A stretch of 64,000 nucleotides of DNA from Thermohalobaculum sp039816045 (GCA_039816045.1 JBCBYB010000022.1:1-64000); one strand, 5' to 3'; shown: positions 55,143 to 63,971, counted from the first letter of the stretch. Program-made: numbers and translations. The notes: generated by a model from the letters alone, not told the origin.

Positions 55143-55616
55143 ATGGACGCAGCTAAACTATCCCTCGTTAACCGACAGGCCCCGCACACTCCCCCTTCGG
55201 AGCAAAAACCGGTATCCGGTGATTTCTCCAGCAAGCCCACGGGGCGGAATGCCGGATTGGATGCCGGTGGGGCGAAGGCCGGACCACCTGCGTCCGAACC
55301 AAGCACCCCCGCAGAAAACCCTTTCGCAGAGACCAACTCAGGCCTTGCCACGCTTGTGAAAGCGGCTCTATCGCCGACGAATCAAGCTGTGGCGAGGCCC
55401 GCCAGCCCGGCGACCGGCGCTGAACCGAAGGCTGCACGCCAAGACCAGGATCGCGCGGTATCGCCCGCAGGGCCCGATGGGGAACAGCCGGCGAACGAAG
55501 CCCAGACGCCTGCTCAACATACTGAGCCGTCAGAAAAGACGTTCCCTGCCTCCAGAAAAGGGGATCTTTGGGAAGCCCCGGCAAAACAGACATTCAGGAT
55601 GTTCGACGAACTCTGA
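55143..55616 (+). CDS. Disordered Pro/Ala-rich hypothetical protein
   Basis: A 157-residue protein I do not recognise. It is almost entirely low-complexity: rich in Pro, Ala, Glu, Gln and Thr, with no hydrophobic segments, Cys or Trp except near the end (KGDLWEAPAKQTFRMFDEL), so it is probably intrinsically disordered with a short C-terminal binding motif. GGAGG lies seven bases before the ATG. It stands alone between the TIM-barrel gene and the convergent kinase gene. Coding status is likely but not certain. Confidence 0.55.
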   Translation: MDAAKLSLVNRQAPHTPPSEQKPVSGDFSSKPTGRNAGLDAGGAKAGPPASEPSTPAENPFAETNSGLATLVKAALSPTNQAVARPASPATGAEPKAARQDQDRAVSPAGPDGEQPANEAQTPAQHTEPSEKTFPASRKGDLWEAPAKQTFRMFDEL

Positions 55617-55835
55617 TCCCAGTCAGTACCTGCGAGGTCCATGATGAGTGGATCGGCGATGCGTTGACGGTCCCGCTTTCCCCCTGGTGACCCGATGCCA
55701 ACGCCGGTCGCTCGCTCACGTCTATCACCCTGGTCGCCATACCGCTCGCGAACCGTCCGAACGTCGGAGATCGAGCCCTGGTGTTCGGCATGGCAGGCTG
55801 TTGGCGGTCCGAGGACCGGGCACGTAGAAGCATGC

Positions 55836-58800
55836 TCAGACTTTCGATGCACGCTCCGCGCCGCCCTCCGAGCCTACGGTTCGGCCAAGCCTTTGGGCAT
55901 AAGCACTGAGGCTCTCCTTCAGGGTCTCTGTGCGCACCGGTTTCGCGATATGCCCGTCGAAGCCATTGGCGAGATAGCTGTCCACCTGGTGACGAAGGGC
56001 ATTCGCGGTAACCGCGAGCGCAGGGGCGGGGCTCAAGCCCAACTCCTCCTCCCGCCGGCGGATCGCTGCGAGCGTCTCGATGCCGTCCATCCCAGGCATC
56101 GAGATATCGAGCAACAGCAGATCGACCGGCTCAGCGCCGATGACCGCCAAGGCATCCGCCCCACTCTCAACGATTTTCGCAACGGCGCCCGCCCGACGCA
56201 GAAGCGCCGCTAGTACGGTTCGGTTGGTGCGATTGTCGTCAGCGGCGAGAACGCGCAACTCGCTGGTTACCGCTGCCGTGGGCGGCGCGTCTTCACGCTC
56301 GGCAACACGCTCCTCTCCCGCGTCCGCATCTGGTCCAACAAGGATTGGCTCGCTTACGAGAGGGAGCATCCCCTCATGGTCCGAGCCGGCGGGCCGCAAA
56401 GGCACCGCAACATCGATCCGCGTCCCGCGATTGCGGGCGCTCGCGACGTCGATGCTGCCATCCATCGCTTCGACAAGGCGTTTGACGATCGCCATACCGA
56501 GCCCGGTGCCACCGAACCGCCGAGTGGTGGAGTTGTCCGCCTGCACGAAGGGATCGAAGAGCCGGGCGAGTTGCGCATCCGACATCCCAATTCCGGTATC
56601 GCGCACCGTCACACGCAATGGCCCGGGCATCCGGCAATCCAGCAGAACACTCACCGTCCCGGATTTGGTGAACTTGATCGCGTTGCTCACCAGATTGTGC
56701 AGCACCTGCAGAAGCCGGTGCGGATCGCCAACCAAAGGGCGCGCGACATCGCCTTCGGTGGTGACCCGGAAGGCGATGCCCTTCTCCGCCGCCTTCAAGG
56801 AGTGCAGGCTCTCGACCTTTCGGGCCAGTTCCGCGGGCGCGAAGGCGACGGCTTCGAGCTCCAGGCGATCCGCCTCGATCTTGGAGAAATCCAGAATGTC
56901 GTTGAGGATCGTCAAGAGGGTCTCGCCGCTCTCTCGGATCACGCCGACCATGGCGCGGTGTTCGGGGTCCGAGAGGCCGCTGTGGAGGATCTCCGCCATC
57001 CCCATCACCCCGTTCATCGGCGTGCGGATCTCGTGGCTCATATTCGCAAGGAAGAGCGACTTTGTGCGGTTCGCGGCCTCGGCCTTCTCCCGCGCGATTT
57101 CCAAGGCCTCCTGCTGGCGCTTCATTTCGGTGATGTCGATCCGCAGCCCGACGCGGCCTCCCTCGGAGGTCGATTTCTCGACGATACGGACCCAGCGATT
57201 GCCATCCAGGCATTGTACGACGTCGCTGTCGGCTTGACGGTGCGCCGCCAAACGCTCGGCGATCCAGGCCTCCTCGCGCCCGACGGCCTCCGGATACTGC
57301 CCTTTCGAGAGGCCGAAGCGGAGCATGTCCTCAAACTCGATGCCGGGCTGAAGCACCGGTGCTGTCCGCGCGTAGTACTGTCGATATCGCTCATTGCAGA
57401 GCACCAGCCGATCGCGCGCATCATAGAAGGCGAAGGCGTCCGGCAGTGCCTCCACCGCGCTGACGAGCTGACTGCGGGCGGACTGCGCCGCGCGCTCCGC
57501 CGTCCGCAAGCGCTCTTCTTTCGCCTTGCTTTCAGTGATGTCGATGCGCAACCCAACGCGCCCACCGGAGGGCGTCGCCCGATCCACGGCCCGGATCCAA
57601 CGCCCATCCCCGAGACGCGTTTCGATGCTGGTATAGGGGCGCTCGAAGATGGCGATCCGCTCCTCGACAAACGCCTCTTCTCGGCCAACGGCCGATGGGA
57701 AGGTGCCGCTCCGAATTCCGTTCCAGAGCAACTCGCGGAACGTGACACCCGGCTTCACGACGTCTCGGTCCGCGGGCACCAACGACCGGTATTGCTCGTT
57801 GCAGATGAGCATCCTCTGGTTCCGGTCGAACAACACGAAACCATCGGGGAGCACGTCGATCGCGCTGGTCAGCAGTTCCGTCGCCTCGCGCGCCCGCCGC
57901 TCCGCAGCGCGCAGGCGGGCTTCGGCGGCTTTCTGCTCGGTGATATCGAGGCGCAGGCCGACGCGGCCTCCCCCGGGCACCGCCACATCCGTGATGCGCA
58001 GCCAGCGGCCGTCGAAGATGCGCTGCTCCTCCGGCGCCTTCATGAGGTGCGGGGCGGCCAGGCGCAGGGCGCGAAACGCCTCGCGATCCTCCATCACATC
58101 TGGGAAGACGCCGGCTGCGATGCATTCATCGACCATCGTCTCGAACTTTGTGCCGGGGACGGCCAGATGCTTGCAGGGGCCGAGCACGTCCCGGAACTTA
58201 GAGTTCCACAGAGCAAGTTCGTCGTTCTCATCAAAGAAGACAAACCCGTGCGGCAGAGCCTCGATGGCGATCAACAGGCGCTCGTGGGCGGTCTTCGCCG
58301 CGCGTTCCGCCGACCGCAGCCGGTCCTCGCTTTCGCGGAACTCCGTGATGTCCACCCGCAAGCCCACGCGGCCGCCATCAGGCATCGCCTTGTCGACCGA
58401 GCGGATGTGTCGCCCGTCGCTGAGGGCAATCTCCGTCACCGCGATTGGCCGACGGAAGGCTTCAATGCGATCCTTCAGCCACGCATCCTCTCGCCCGATC
58501 GCGTCCGCAAAAACAGATCGGTCGAGCCCGACGCGCAGGATGTCCTCCAGTTTCGCGCCCGGGAGACACGCATCCGCGATTTCGGGCACGATGCTGCGGA
58601 AGGTCTCGTTGCAGACCACCAAGCGATCCTCGGCATCGTAGAGGACAAACCCATCCGGCAGCGCCTCGATCGCGCTGAGAAGCTGGCGACGTGCCGCGCG
58701 AGCGTCCCGCTCTGCTGCAATAAGGCGCTTCTCGAACGCCCGGCGCTCCGTGATATCGGTCAGGACGGAGAGCATGCCCACATGGTCTCCGCGGTCGTCT

Positions 58801-59819
58801 GTCAAAGGACGGATCTCTGACCACACCCAAAAATCGCGCCCGCTCCGCGCCCGGTGCTGCATCGACAAGCTGAGCGGCTCGCCGGCCTCGATCGCTTTGC
58901 TAATGCGCGCCGCATGGGCCGCATCCGTCTTTTCAGAGTGCAGGAGATCACCCGGCACGCGGCCAAGCGCTTCGACGGGTTCATAGCCGGTCAGCTCGGT
59001 GAAGGCGCGATTGACCCAGGTGATCCGATGGTGGCGGTCGACGATGAACACAGCGTTCGTGGTGTTCTCGGCGACGGCGCTCAGCCGCCTGAGGTGGCTG
59101 TTTCGGCGCCGGCGCTCGGTGATGTCCTCGATCGTGCCGCAAATCCGGAATGGGCTGTCGCAGCAGAGGTCTGGCTTGGCCGTCACCCGAACCCAGCGCG
59201 GCTCGCCACGGGCTGTCGCAAAGGCCACCTCTTGGTCCAAGCTCTTCCGGTCGGATGTCATCGCCAGCAGTGTCGCGCGGAGTTTGCTGCGACAGGGCTC
59301 AGCATAATGTGCGAGCATTTCGTCGAAGCTGGGTGGATCCGCATCGATCCCGACCCCATGGATCGCAGCACAGGTTCGATCCCATCGCAGCCTGACCCCA
59401 TCGAAAAAGTCGATCTCCCAGGCACCGACACCGGTATGCTGGGAGAGGCTCTCGGCCTGTCGGAGCGCGAGTTCGGCATCCCCGGGACGGGACAGCCGCC
59501 CATGGATCAAGCGGTCCGCCCCCTCTCCGTCGACGGTTGCTTCCCAAATGACCCAGCGCGCTGGCCCTTCAGCGCTGGAGATACGATGGGGACGGCGGCA
59601 GTAGAGCGGCATATCTGCCAGGCCTCCGGGATCCGTGGGGGCTGCGAGGCCCTGATCCTCCGGCGCCAAAAGCGAGGCATATCTCAGACCCCGGAGATCC
59701 TCTTCCGTGCGGCCTAGAAGCGCGGCAGCGGCCGCATTGCTCGCGACGATGTGCCCGGCGCCATCCAGCACGCAGAGGGCAGAGGCCACCGTTTGGAAGC
59801 ACCGTTCCATGGCTGACAT
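55836..59819 (-). CDS. Large hybrid sensor kinase with six or more PAS domains
   Basis: A 1327-residue soluble sensor. The first 375 residues hold three PAS/PAC domains. Residues about 379-493, 515-627, 648-762 and 783-897 are four copies of one PAS unit (SAIEALPDGFVLYD...CNE...GREEA...DGRWIR...GGRVGLRIDITE), joined by coiled linkers. Then come HisKA (His929 in NMSHEIRTPMNG), HATPase_c (NLVSNAIKF, DTGIGMS, GTGLGMAIVKRLVE) and a receiver (LLLLDISMPGMDG). No membrane span is seen. The ATG at 59819 follows AGGGGAACTCAG. A CtrA-type box lies 76 bases upstream. The signal is unknown. Confidence 0.9.
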   Translation of the reverse strand: MSAMERCFQTVASALCVLDGAGHIVASNAAAAALLGRTEEDLRGLRYASLLAPEDQGLAAPTDPGGLADMPLYCRRPHRISSAEGPARWVIWEATVDGEGADRLIHGRLSRPGDAELALRQAESLSQHTGVGAWEIDFFDGVRLRWDRTCAAIHGVGIDADPPSFDEMLAHYAEPCRSKLRATLLAMTSDRKSLDQEVAFATARGEPRWVRVTAKPDLCCDSPFRICGTIEDITERRRRNSHLRRLSAVAENTTNAVFIVDRHHRITWVNRAFTELTGYEPVEALGRVPGDLLHSEKTDAAHAARISKAIEAGEPLSLSMQHRARSGRDFWVWSEIRPLTDDRGDHVGMLSVLTDITERRAFEKRLIAAERDARAARRQLLSAIEALPDGFVLYDAEDRLVVCNETFRSIVPEIADACLPGAKLEDILRVGLDRSVFADAIGREDAWLKDRIEAFRRPIAVTEIALSDGRHIRSVDKAMPDGGRVGLRVDITEFRESEDRLRSAERAAKTAHERLLIAIEALPHGFVFFDENDELALWNSKFRDVLGPCKHLAVPGTKFETMVDECIAAGVFPDVMEDREAFRALRLAAPHLMKAPEEQRIFDGRWLRITDVAVPGGGRVGLRLDITEQKAAEARLRAAERRAREATELLTSAIDVLPDGFVLFDRNQRMLICNEQYRSLVPADRDVVKPGVTFRELLWNGIRSGTFPSAVGREEAFVEERIAIFERPYTSIETRLGDGRWIRAVDRATPSGGRVGLRIDITESKAKEERLRTAERAAQSARSQLVSAVEALPDAFAFYDARDRLVLCNERYRQYYARTAPVLQPGIEFEDMLRFGLSKGQYPEAVGREEAWIAERLAAHRQADSDVVQCLDGNRWVRIVEKSTSEGGRVGLRIDITEMKRQQEALEIAREKAEAANRTKSLFLANMSHEIRTPMNGVMGMAEILHSGLSDPEHRAMVGVIRESGETLLTILNDILDFSKIEADRLELEAVAFAPAELARKVESLHSLKAAEKGIAFRVTTEGDVARPLVGDPHRLLQVLHNLVSNAIKFTKSGTVSVLLDCRMPGPLRVTVRDTGIGMSDAQLARLFDPFVQADNSTTRRFGGTGLGMAIVKRLVEAMDGSIDVASARNRGTRIDVAVPLRPAGSDHEGMLPLVSEPILVGPDADAGEERVAEREDAPPTAAVTSELRVLAADDNRTNRTVLAALLRRAGAVAKIVESGADALAVIGAEPVDLLLLDISMPGMDGIETLAAIRRREEELGLSPAPALAVTANALRHQVDSYLANGFDGHIAKPVRTETLKESLSAYAQRLGRTVGSEGGAERASKV
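57129..58685 (-). repeat. Four tandem copies of a PAS-unit coding repeat
   Basis: Four units of about 400 bases each, with the same order of conserved residues: LPDGFV, CNE, PG-FE, GREEA, DGR-IR, GGRVGLR-DITE, then RL-AER. Copies differ at most other positions, so the duplications are old. Confidence 0.85.
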
Positions 59820-59894
59820 CTGAGTTCCCCTGTCGCCGTCGCGCATGCCAAGTCCACCCAACCAACACCCCCAACCTATCATGGAGTAGGCCAC

Positions 59895-59910
59895 TTAACA
59901 CATTGTTAAC
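59895..59910. promoter_or_regulatory. CtrA-type binding box between the PAS kinase and ECF sigma genes
   Basis: TTAACACATTGTTAAC matches TTAA-N7-TTAAC exactly and also reads in reverse because TTAA is palindromic. It lies 76 bases before the kinase start and 154 before the sigma start, so either gene could be controlled. Confidence 0.6.
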
Positions 59911-60025
59911 CAGTCCCCGCCCCGTCAAAGGCCCCGCACACCCCGTGCCCCCCATGGCCGGCCGCCAAGAAATCGACGCTCCCTTTGAACCCTTTCGCCG
60001 AGGACGGGCACAGACTGTCGACAAG

Positions 60026-60035
60026 CAATTAATTG
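60026..60035. promoter_or_regulatory. Short palindrome upstream of the ECF sigma gene
   Basis: CAATTAATTG is a perfect 10-base palindrome in AT-rich DNA, 28 bases before the sigma-factor start. It may be an operator or part of a promoter. Confidence 0.3.
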
Positions 60036-60063
60036 GCGTAGGATGCCACGGAGGACAGCCGAG

Positions 60064-60642
60064 GTGAGAGCCCTGCAACAGAAGCAACAAGATCCCGACA
60101 TCGCCTTGCTCGAGGCGACGGCGCGCGGCGAGACGGCCGCGTTCGAACGCCTTCACAGGCGATATTACCGGAAGGTCTTCGGCTTCTCGCTGCGGATCAC
60201 GGGACGCATGGAGTCGGCCGAGGAGGTCGTCAGCGACACGATGATGGTGGTCTGGCGCAAGGCGGACACCTTTATGGGGCAATCGCGCCCGTCGACATGG
60301 ATCTTCGGCATCGCCTACCGGATCGCCATGAAAGCGCGGGGCAAAGGCGCGCGGGAGACCCTGCACGACGAGATCGACGAGGAGCACGCCGCCGACCGCA
60401 CCGGCCCCCAGGAGATCGAGACGCTGTTCGAGCGCAAGCGGATCCTGGCCGCCCTCGGGCGTCTGCCGGCCGAGCAGCGCGCGGCGATGGAGCTCACCTA
60501 CTACCACGGCTACACGATGGCCGAGATCGCGGAGGTCCAGGAGTGCCCCGTCGGCACGGTCAAGACACGGATGTTCCACGCGCGTGCAAAGCTGCGCGCG
60601 ATGCTTGAGACCGATCCCGGTCAAAAGGGAGGTTTGGTATGA
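60064..60642 (+). CDS. ECF-type RNA polymerase sigma factor
   Basis: A 192-residue sigma-70 family factor with only regions 2 and 4. Region 2: AFERLHRRYYRKVFGFSLRITGRMESAEEVVSDTMMVVWRKADTFMGQSRPSTWIFGIAYRIA. Region 4: ALGRLPAEQRAAMELTYYHGYTMAEIAEVQECPVGTVKTRMFHARAKLR. The GTG at 60064 has GGAGG nine bases upstream and is preferred over the ATG at 60043, which lacks one. Its stop overlaps the anti-sigma start (ATGA). Confidence 0.92.
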   Translation: MRALQQKQQDPDIALLEATARGETAAFERLHRRYYRKVFGFSLRITGRMESAEEVVSDTMMVVWRKADTFMGQSRPSTWIFGIAYRIAMKARGKGARETLHDEIDEEHAADRTGPQEIETLFERKRILAALGRLPAEQRAAMELTYYHGYTMAEIAEVQECPVGTVKTRMFHARAKLRAMLETDPGQKGGLV

Positions 60643-61442
60643 CGTCGCACAAGGATACGAACGGCAGCGATGCCAACACGGACGCTTGGGAGCTGGTTCC
60701 CTGGTATGTGAACGGCACGCTCGGCGCGGCGGATCGCCAGCTGGTGGAGACCGCCGCCGAAGCGGATCCCGCACTGGCCGCGGAGATCAGGCAACAGCGC
60801 CGGGTGGCGGAGACGCTCGCCGATCTCGATGCGATGGACGAGGCGGAGGAGAACAGCTGGGCCGCGCTTTCGGCCAAGCTCGGTCTCGAGGACCGCGGCG
60901 GCGAGGTGGAACCAGAGGCGACGGAAGCCGGGGTTTTTGTCCCCGGCGCAAACCCCGCGCCCGAAACGGCGCCGGTGGCCACGGTGACGCATCTCGATAC
61001 GGCGCGGCGCAAACGCCAGGAGAGCGAAACCGCGGGCGAGGGTCTGGTGACGGCGGGGCCAACGCCCTGGCGCCTCAACGTGCAGCGCATGCGCAAGGTC
61101 TCCATCGCCGCCGGGATCGCAGCGCCCGCGCTGCTGGCTGCAACCATCATGGCTGGGTTGTTTTGGGATCCGGGCACCGATCAGGGTGCCGGTTTCGAGA
61201 CGCTGACCTCGGGCAGCAGCACTTCGGCGACCGTGCTGCGGCTGCGGACCAACGACACGCTTGGAGCAACCGAGCTCCGGACAGCCGCCGAAGAGCTCGG
61301 GCTGCGCGTGCTGGATGGGCCGAGCGCGGGCGGGGTCTACACCCTGGCCCCCGTGGCCGGAACCGACCCGCAGGTGGCGGCCGAGGCGCTTGGGGGGATG
61401 TCGGGCGTTACCTTTGTCGTCGTCCGAGTGGGAACGGAGTGA
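60639..61442 (+). CDS. Putative membrane anti-sigma factor
   Basis: A 267-residue protein. The N-terminal 85 residues resemble an anti-sigma domain (WELVPWYVNGTLGAADRQLVETAAEADPALAAEIRQQRRVAE), without the zinc-binding HxxxCxxC of ZAS proteins. A membrane span lies at about 152-170 (VSIAAGIAAPALLAATIMAGLFW), and a C-terminal 90-residue periplasmic domain follows (LRLRTNDTLGATELRTAAEELGLRVLDGPSAGGVYTL). Its coupling to the sigma gene and topology argue that it holds the sigma factor at the membrane. Trigger unknown; the adjacent S8 lipoprotein is a candidate partner. Confidence 0.8.
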   Translation: MTSHKDTNGSDANTDAWELVPWYVNGTLGAADRQLVETAAEADPALAAEIRQQRRVAETLADLDAMDEAEENSWAALSAKLGLEDRGGEVEPEATEAGVFVPGANPAPETAPVATVTHLDTARRKRQESETAGEGLVTAGPTPWRLNVQRMRKVSIAAGIAAPALLAATIMAGLFWDPGTDQGAGFETLTSGSSTSATVLRLRTNDTLGATELRTAAEELGLRVLDGPSAGGVYTLAPVAGTDPQVAAEALGGMSGVTFVVVRVGTE

Positions 61443-61446
61443 TCCG

Positions 61447-62625
61447 ATGCGCGCAGTCTTCACCACCCTCGCTCTCTTGGTCCTGACCGCCTGTGCCGCC
61501 GCAGAGCCCCCCCAACCCGAATGGCGTCTGCTGCCGGCTACCGTCGTCGCGGGCGATGAGCACCTGATCGTCACCGTCCCGCTGGATGATCCTGCTCGGT
61601 TGGCCGCCACCGCCGCAGCCCTCGAGGCAGATCACCCGATAACCCTCGTCTCCGAATGGCCGCTCGCCGCGATCTCGGTGCATTGCTATGTGTTCCGCTT
61701 GACCGCGGGGCAGGCCAGCGCTGCCGAGGCCATCGACGGCCTTTCCCGCGACGAGCGGGTGCGCACGGTCCAGCCAATGCAGGATTTCGGCACGCTGACG
61801 GCGGAGTACACCGACGAGCTTTTCGATCTCCAGGACGGGCTCCACGCAATCAACGGACCGCGCATGCACGGGCTGACCACCGGCCGCGGCGTCCGCGTTG
61901 CCGTCATCGACACGCTGGCCGATGCAGACCATCCGGATCTCGCAACGCGGGTTCAGATCGCGCGCGATTTCGTCGGCAACCGCGAGCAGTTGACCGCCGA
62001 GGTGCACGGCACGGCGATCGCCGGTGTCATCGCCGCCGATGCCAGCAACCGGCAGGGCATGGTCGGGGTTGCGCCCGATGCGGAGATCCTCGTCCTGCGC
62101 GCCTGTTGGGAAGAACCGGCCGGCTCGCCCGGTCGCTGCACCAGCTTCTCGCTCGCCCGCGCGCTGAACTTCGCCCTCGGACAGGATGTGGATGTGGTCA
62201 ACCTCAGCCTCGGTGGACCGCATGATCCGCTCATGGCTGAGCTTGTCGAGGCCATGCTCGCCCGAGGTGTGGTCGTGGTGGCAGCCCATGGGGAGGACGC
62301 CGCACCCCGGTTTCCAGCCTCGCATCCGGGGGTGATCGCCGCCACATCGGCTCTCGCAAGCGGCGCGCCAGTGGGTGTCCCTGCACCCGGCACCGACATT
62401 CTCAGCGCGGCGCCGGGGAACGGCTTCGATTTCTACTCCGGCAGTTCGGTCGCGGCGGCGCATGTCTCAGGGATCGCGGCCTTGCTGCTGGAGAGCCGGC
62501 CGGAGCTCTCGCCGGCCGCCCTCCGCGAGGCGTTGACCGCCGCCCTCCGCGTGCCACCAGATACGGTGACCGTGGATGCCTGCGCCGCACTTCAGGCCGC
62601 CACGGCCAGCTCGAAACGGTGCTGA
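61447..62625 (+). CDS. S8 (subtilisin-like) lipoprotein, atypical active site
   Basis: A 392-residue protein with a lipoprotein signal (LLVLTAC, lipid Cys16) and a subtilase fold. The triad is Asp155 (VAVIDTLADADHPDL), His187 (VHGTAIAGVIAA) and Ser334 (YSGSSVAAAHVSGIAAL). The usual AAAGN oxyanion loop reads AAHGED, putting Glu283 where Asn is expected, and the GTSxAxP motif reads GSSVAAA. It may thus be weak, specialised or non-catalytic. It starts five bases after the anti-sigma stop, so it belongs to the same operon. Envelope location is predicted. Confidence 0.85.
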   Translation: MRAVFTTLALLVLTACAAAEPPQPEWRLLPATVVAGDEHLIVTVPLDDPARLAATAAALEADHPITLVSEWPLAAISVHCYVFRLTAGQASAAEAIDGLSRDERVRTVQPMQDFGTLTAEYTDELFDLQDGLHAINGPRMHGLTTGRGVRVAVIDTLADADHPDLATRVQIARDFVGNREQLTAEVHGTAIAGVIAADASNRQGMVGVAPDAEILVLRACWEEPAGSPGRCTSFSLARALNFALGQDVDVVNLSLGGPHDPLMAELVEAMLARGVVVVAAHGEDAAPRFPASHPGVIAATSALASGAPVGVPAPGTDILSAAPGNGFDFYSGSSVAAAHVSGIAALLLESRPELSPAALREALTAALRVPPDTVTVDACAALQAATASSKRC

Positions 62626-62628
62626 GCC

Positions 62629-63291
62629 CTATGCGCCGGTCAGGTGGCCGGTCTTGACCCACAGGCGCGCGCCGTCCGTCCCGGCCCGCGCCGAGAGCGT
62701 TGCGCCCTCGGGCAACCGCAGCCAAGAGTGACGCGCGAACTGCTCGCCCCCTTCCTCGAACCCGCCATTGAGCACGAAAGCTTCCAGTCCGCCCGGCACC
62801 GGCAGCGTGACCTCGGCGCCCGGCGCCCAATGCTCGATCCGAACCGTCTCGCGCGCGTCCGTGTGGAGGGGCACGGTCTGCACGCCGGGGCGGCCTTCCG
62901 CTTCAACCGGATCGGCGGCGACCGTATCGACGCGGATTTGCGTCCGGTCGTCGGGGTCGAACTGGTGGAGCTTTACCAGAATCACACAGCCATCCTGCGA
63001 GGCCGGGGTGTGGGCCGAGGTCGGCGGGTTGCGCACATAGGTGCCCACCGGGAAGTCGCCGTCGTCGTCCTGAAACACCCCCTCGAGCACGAGATACTCC
63101 TCGCCGCCGTCATGGGTGTGCGCGGAGAAAGCACTGCCCGGCGCAAAACGGACGATGGTGGTGGCGCGGGCCACTTCGTCCCCGATCCGGTCGAGCATCC
63201 GCCGCTCGACCCCGGGCATCGGGGATGCGACCCACGGCTCCTCCGCCGCATGAACGACAGCGCGCTTGGTGAAATCGGCATTGATCTGCAT
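62629..63291 (-). CDS. ChrR-like cupin protein
   Basis: A 220-residue two-cupin protein. The first cupin has SAHTHDGGEEYLVLEGVFQDDDGDFPVGTYVRNPPTSAHTP, a His/Glu metal site; the second is shorter (HWAPGAEVTLPVPGGLEAFVLNGGFEEGGEQF) and lacks most His. ChrR-type cupins act as anti-sigma sensors or as enzymes, but the zinc-binding N-terminal part of true ChrR is absent. The ATG at 63291 (MQINADFTKRA) is the family start. Convergent with the S8 gene and divergent from a TetR gene, with operator palindromes between. Confidence 0.8.
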   Translation of the reverse strand: MQINADFTKRAVVHAAEEPWVASPMPGVERRMLDRIGDEVARATTIVRFAPGSAFSAHTHDGGEEYLVLEGVFQDDDGDFPVGTYVRNPPTSAHTPASQDGCVILVKLHQFDPDDRTQIRVDTVAADPVEAEGRPGVQTVPLHTDARETVRIEHWAPGAEVTLPVPGGLEAFVLNGGFEEGGEQFARHSWLRLPEGATLSARAGTDGARLWVKTGHLTGA

Positions 63292-63316
63292 CGCGAGCTC
63301 CTCTGGCCGCTGATAT

Positions 63317-63330
63317 CTAACAACTGTTAG
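63317..63330. promoter_or_regulatory. TetR-type operator 1
   Basis: CTAACA-AC-TGTTAG, a perfect inverted repeat 26 bases before the cupin start. Placed in the divergent region of cupin and TetR genes, it is a likely binding site for that regulator. Confidence 0.6.
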
Positions 63331-63364
63331 GCGATATGAGCTTGAAGGCACGCCGCGTCAATGC

Positions 63365-63378
63365 CTAGCTCTCGTTAG
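63365..63378. promoter_or_regulatory. TetR-type operator 2
   Basis: CTAGCTCTCGTTAG repeats the CTA...GTTAG frame of operator 1 with nine of fourteen bases equal, 27 bases before the TetR gene. Probably a second, weaker site for autoregulation. Confidence 0.5.
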
Positions 63379-63404
63379 ACTGACATTTGCGCGAGAGACC
63401 CGAG

Positions 63405-63971
63405 ATGAGTGTGAGACGAGAGGAGATCCTGGACGCGGCCGAGCGGTTGGTGCGGCGTGCGGGCTATGCAGGGGTCAGCACGCGGGCGGTTGCGGAGGAG
63501 GTCGGCATTCGCGCCGCCAGCTTGCACCACCACTTTCCGACCAAGTCCGATCTCGGCGAGGCCCTGACCGATCGCTACACCGAGCGGTTCATGGAAAAGC
63601 TTGGTCCGCCAGAGGAGGCCCGCAACGCCCCTGCTGGACCCGTCTCGGTCTACTGCGATGCGTTTCGCGAGAGCCTTCGGCGGGACGGTGCGCTCTGCTT
63701 GTGTGGTGTCCTCGGAGCCGAAATGAGCGGGCTGCCCGTCGGTGTCGCCGAGAACGCCCGGGCCTTCTTTGCGCGCAATCTCAATTGGCTCACCGAAGCG
63801 CTGCGCGAGCCGGGGGCGGCACCGGCCCACAGCCGTGCAGTTCACATCCTCTCCGCGCTCGAGGGAGCGATGATGTTAACCGTGGCGATGGAAGAGAGTT
63901 CGGTGATCGATGCCGTATGCAGCGAGTTGATCGCTGCCAATCAGCGGACGCCGCCAGCGCAGATTTCCTGA
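63405..63971 (+). CDS. TetR-family transcriptional regulator
   Basis: A 188-residue repressor. The N-terminal helix-turn-helix reads RREEILDAAERLVRRAGYAGVSTRAVAEEVGIRAASLHHHFPTKSDLGEAL, and the rest is an all-helical ligand domain with Cys residues (LCLCGVLGAEMSGLPVGV). Cys or electrophile sensing is possible. The ATG at 63405 is preferred to one six codons upstream. It is divergent from the cupin gene with two palindromes between, so it probably represses both. Confidence 0.9.
   Translation: MSVRREEILDAAERLVRRAGYAGVSTRAVAEEVGIRAASLHHHFPTKSDLGEALTDRYTERFMEKLGPPEEARNAPAGPVSVYCDAFRESLRRDGALCLCGVLGAEMSGLPVGVAENARAFFARNLNWLTEALREPGAAPAHSRAVHILSALEGAMMLTVAMEESSVIDAVCSELIAANQRTPPAQIS

Noticed and set aside
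56376..58820. An 814-codon frame opposite the PAS kinase
   Set aside because: Shadow frame. Its apparent repeats mirror the four PAS units on the coding strand.
63889..63896. TTAACC inside the TetR gene as a regulatory half-site
   Set aside because: Single half-site within coding sequence, with no partner at the right distance.
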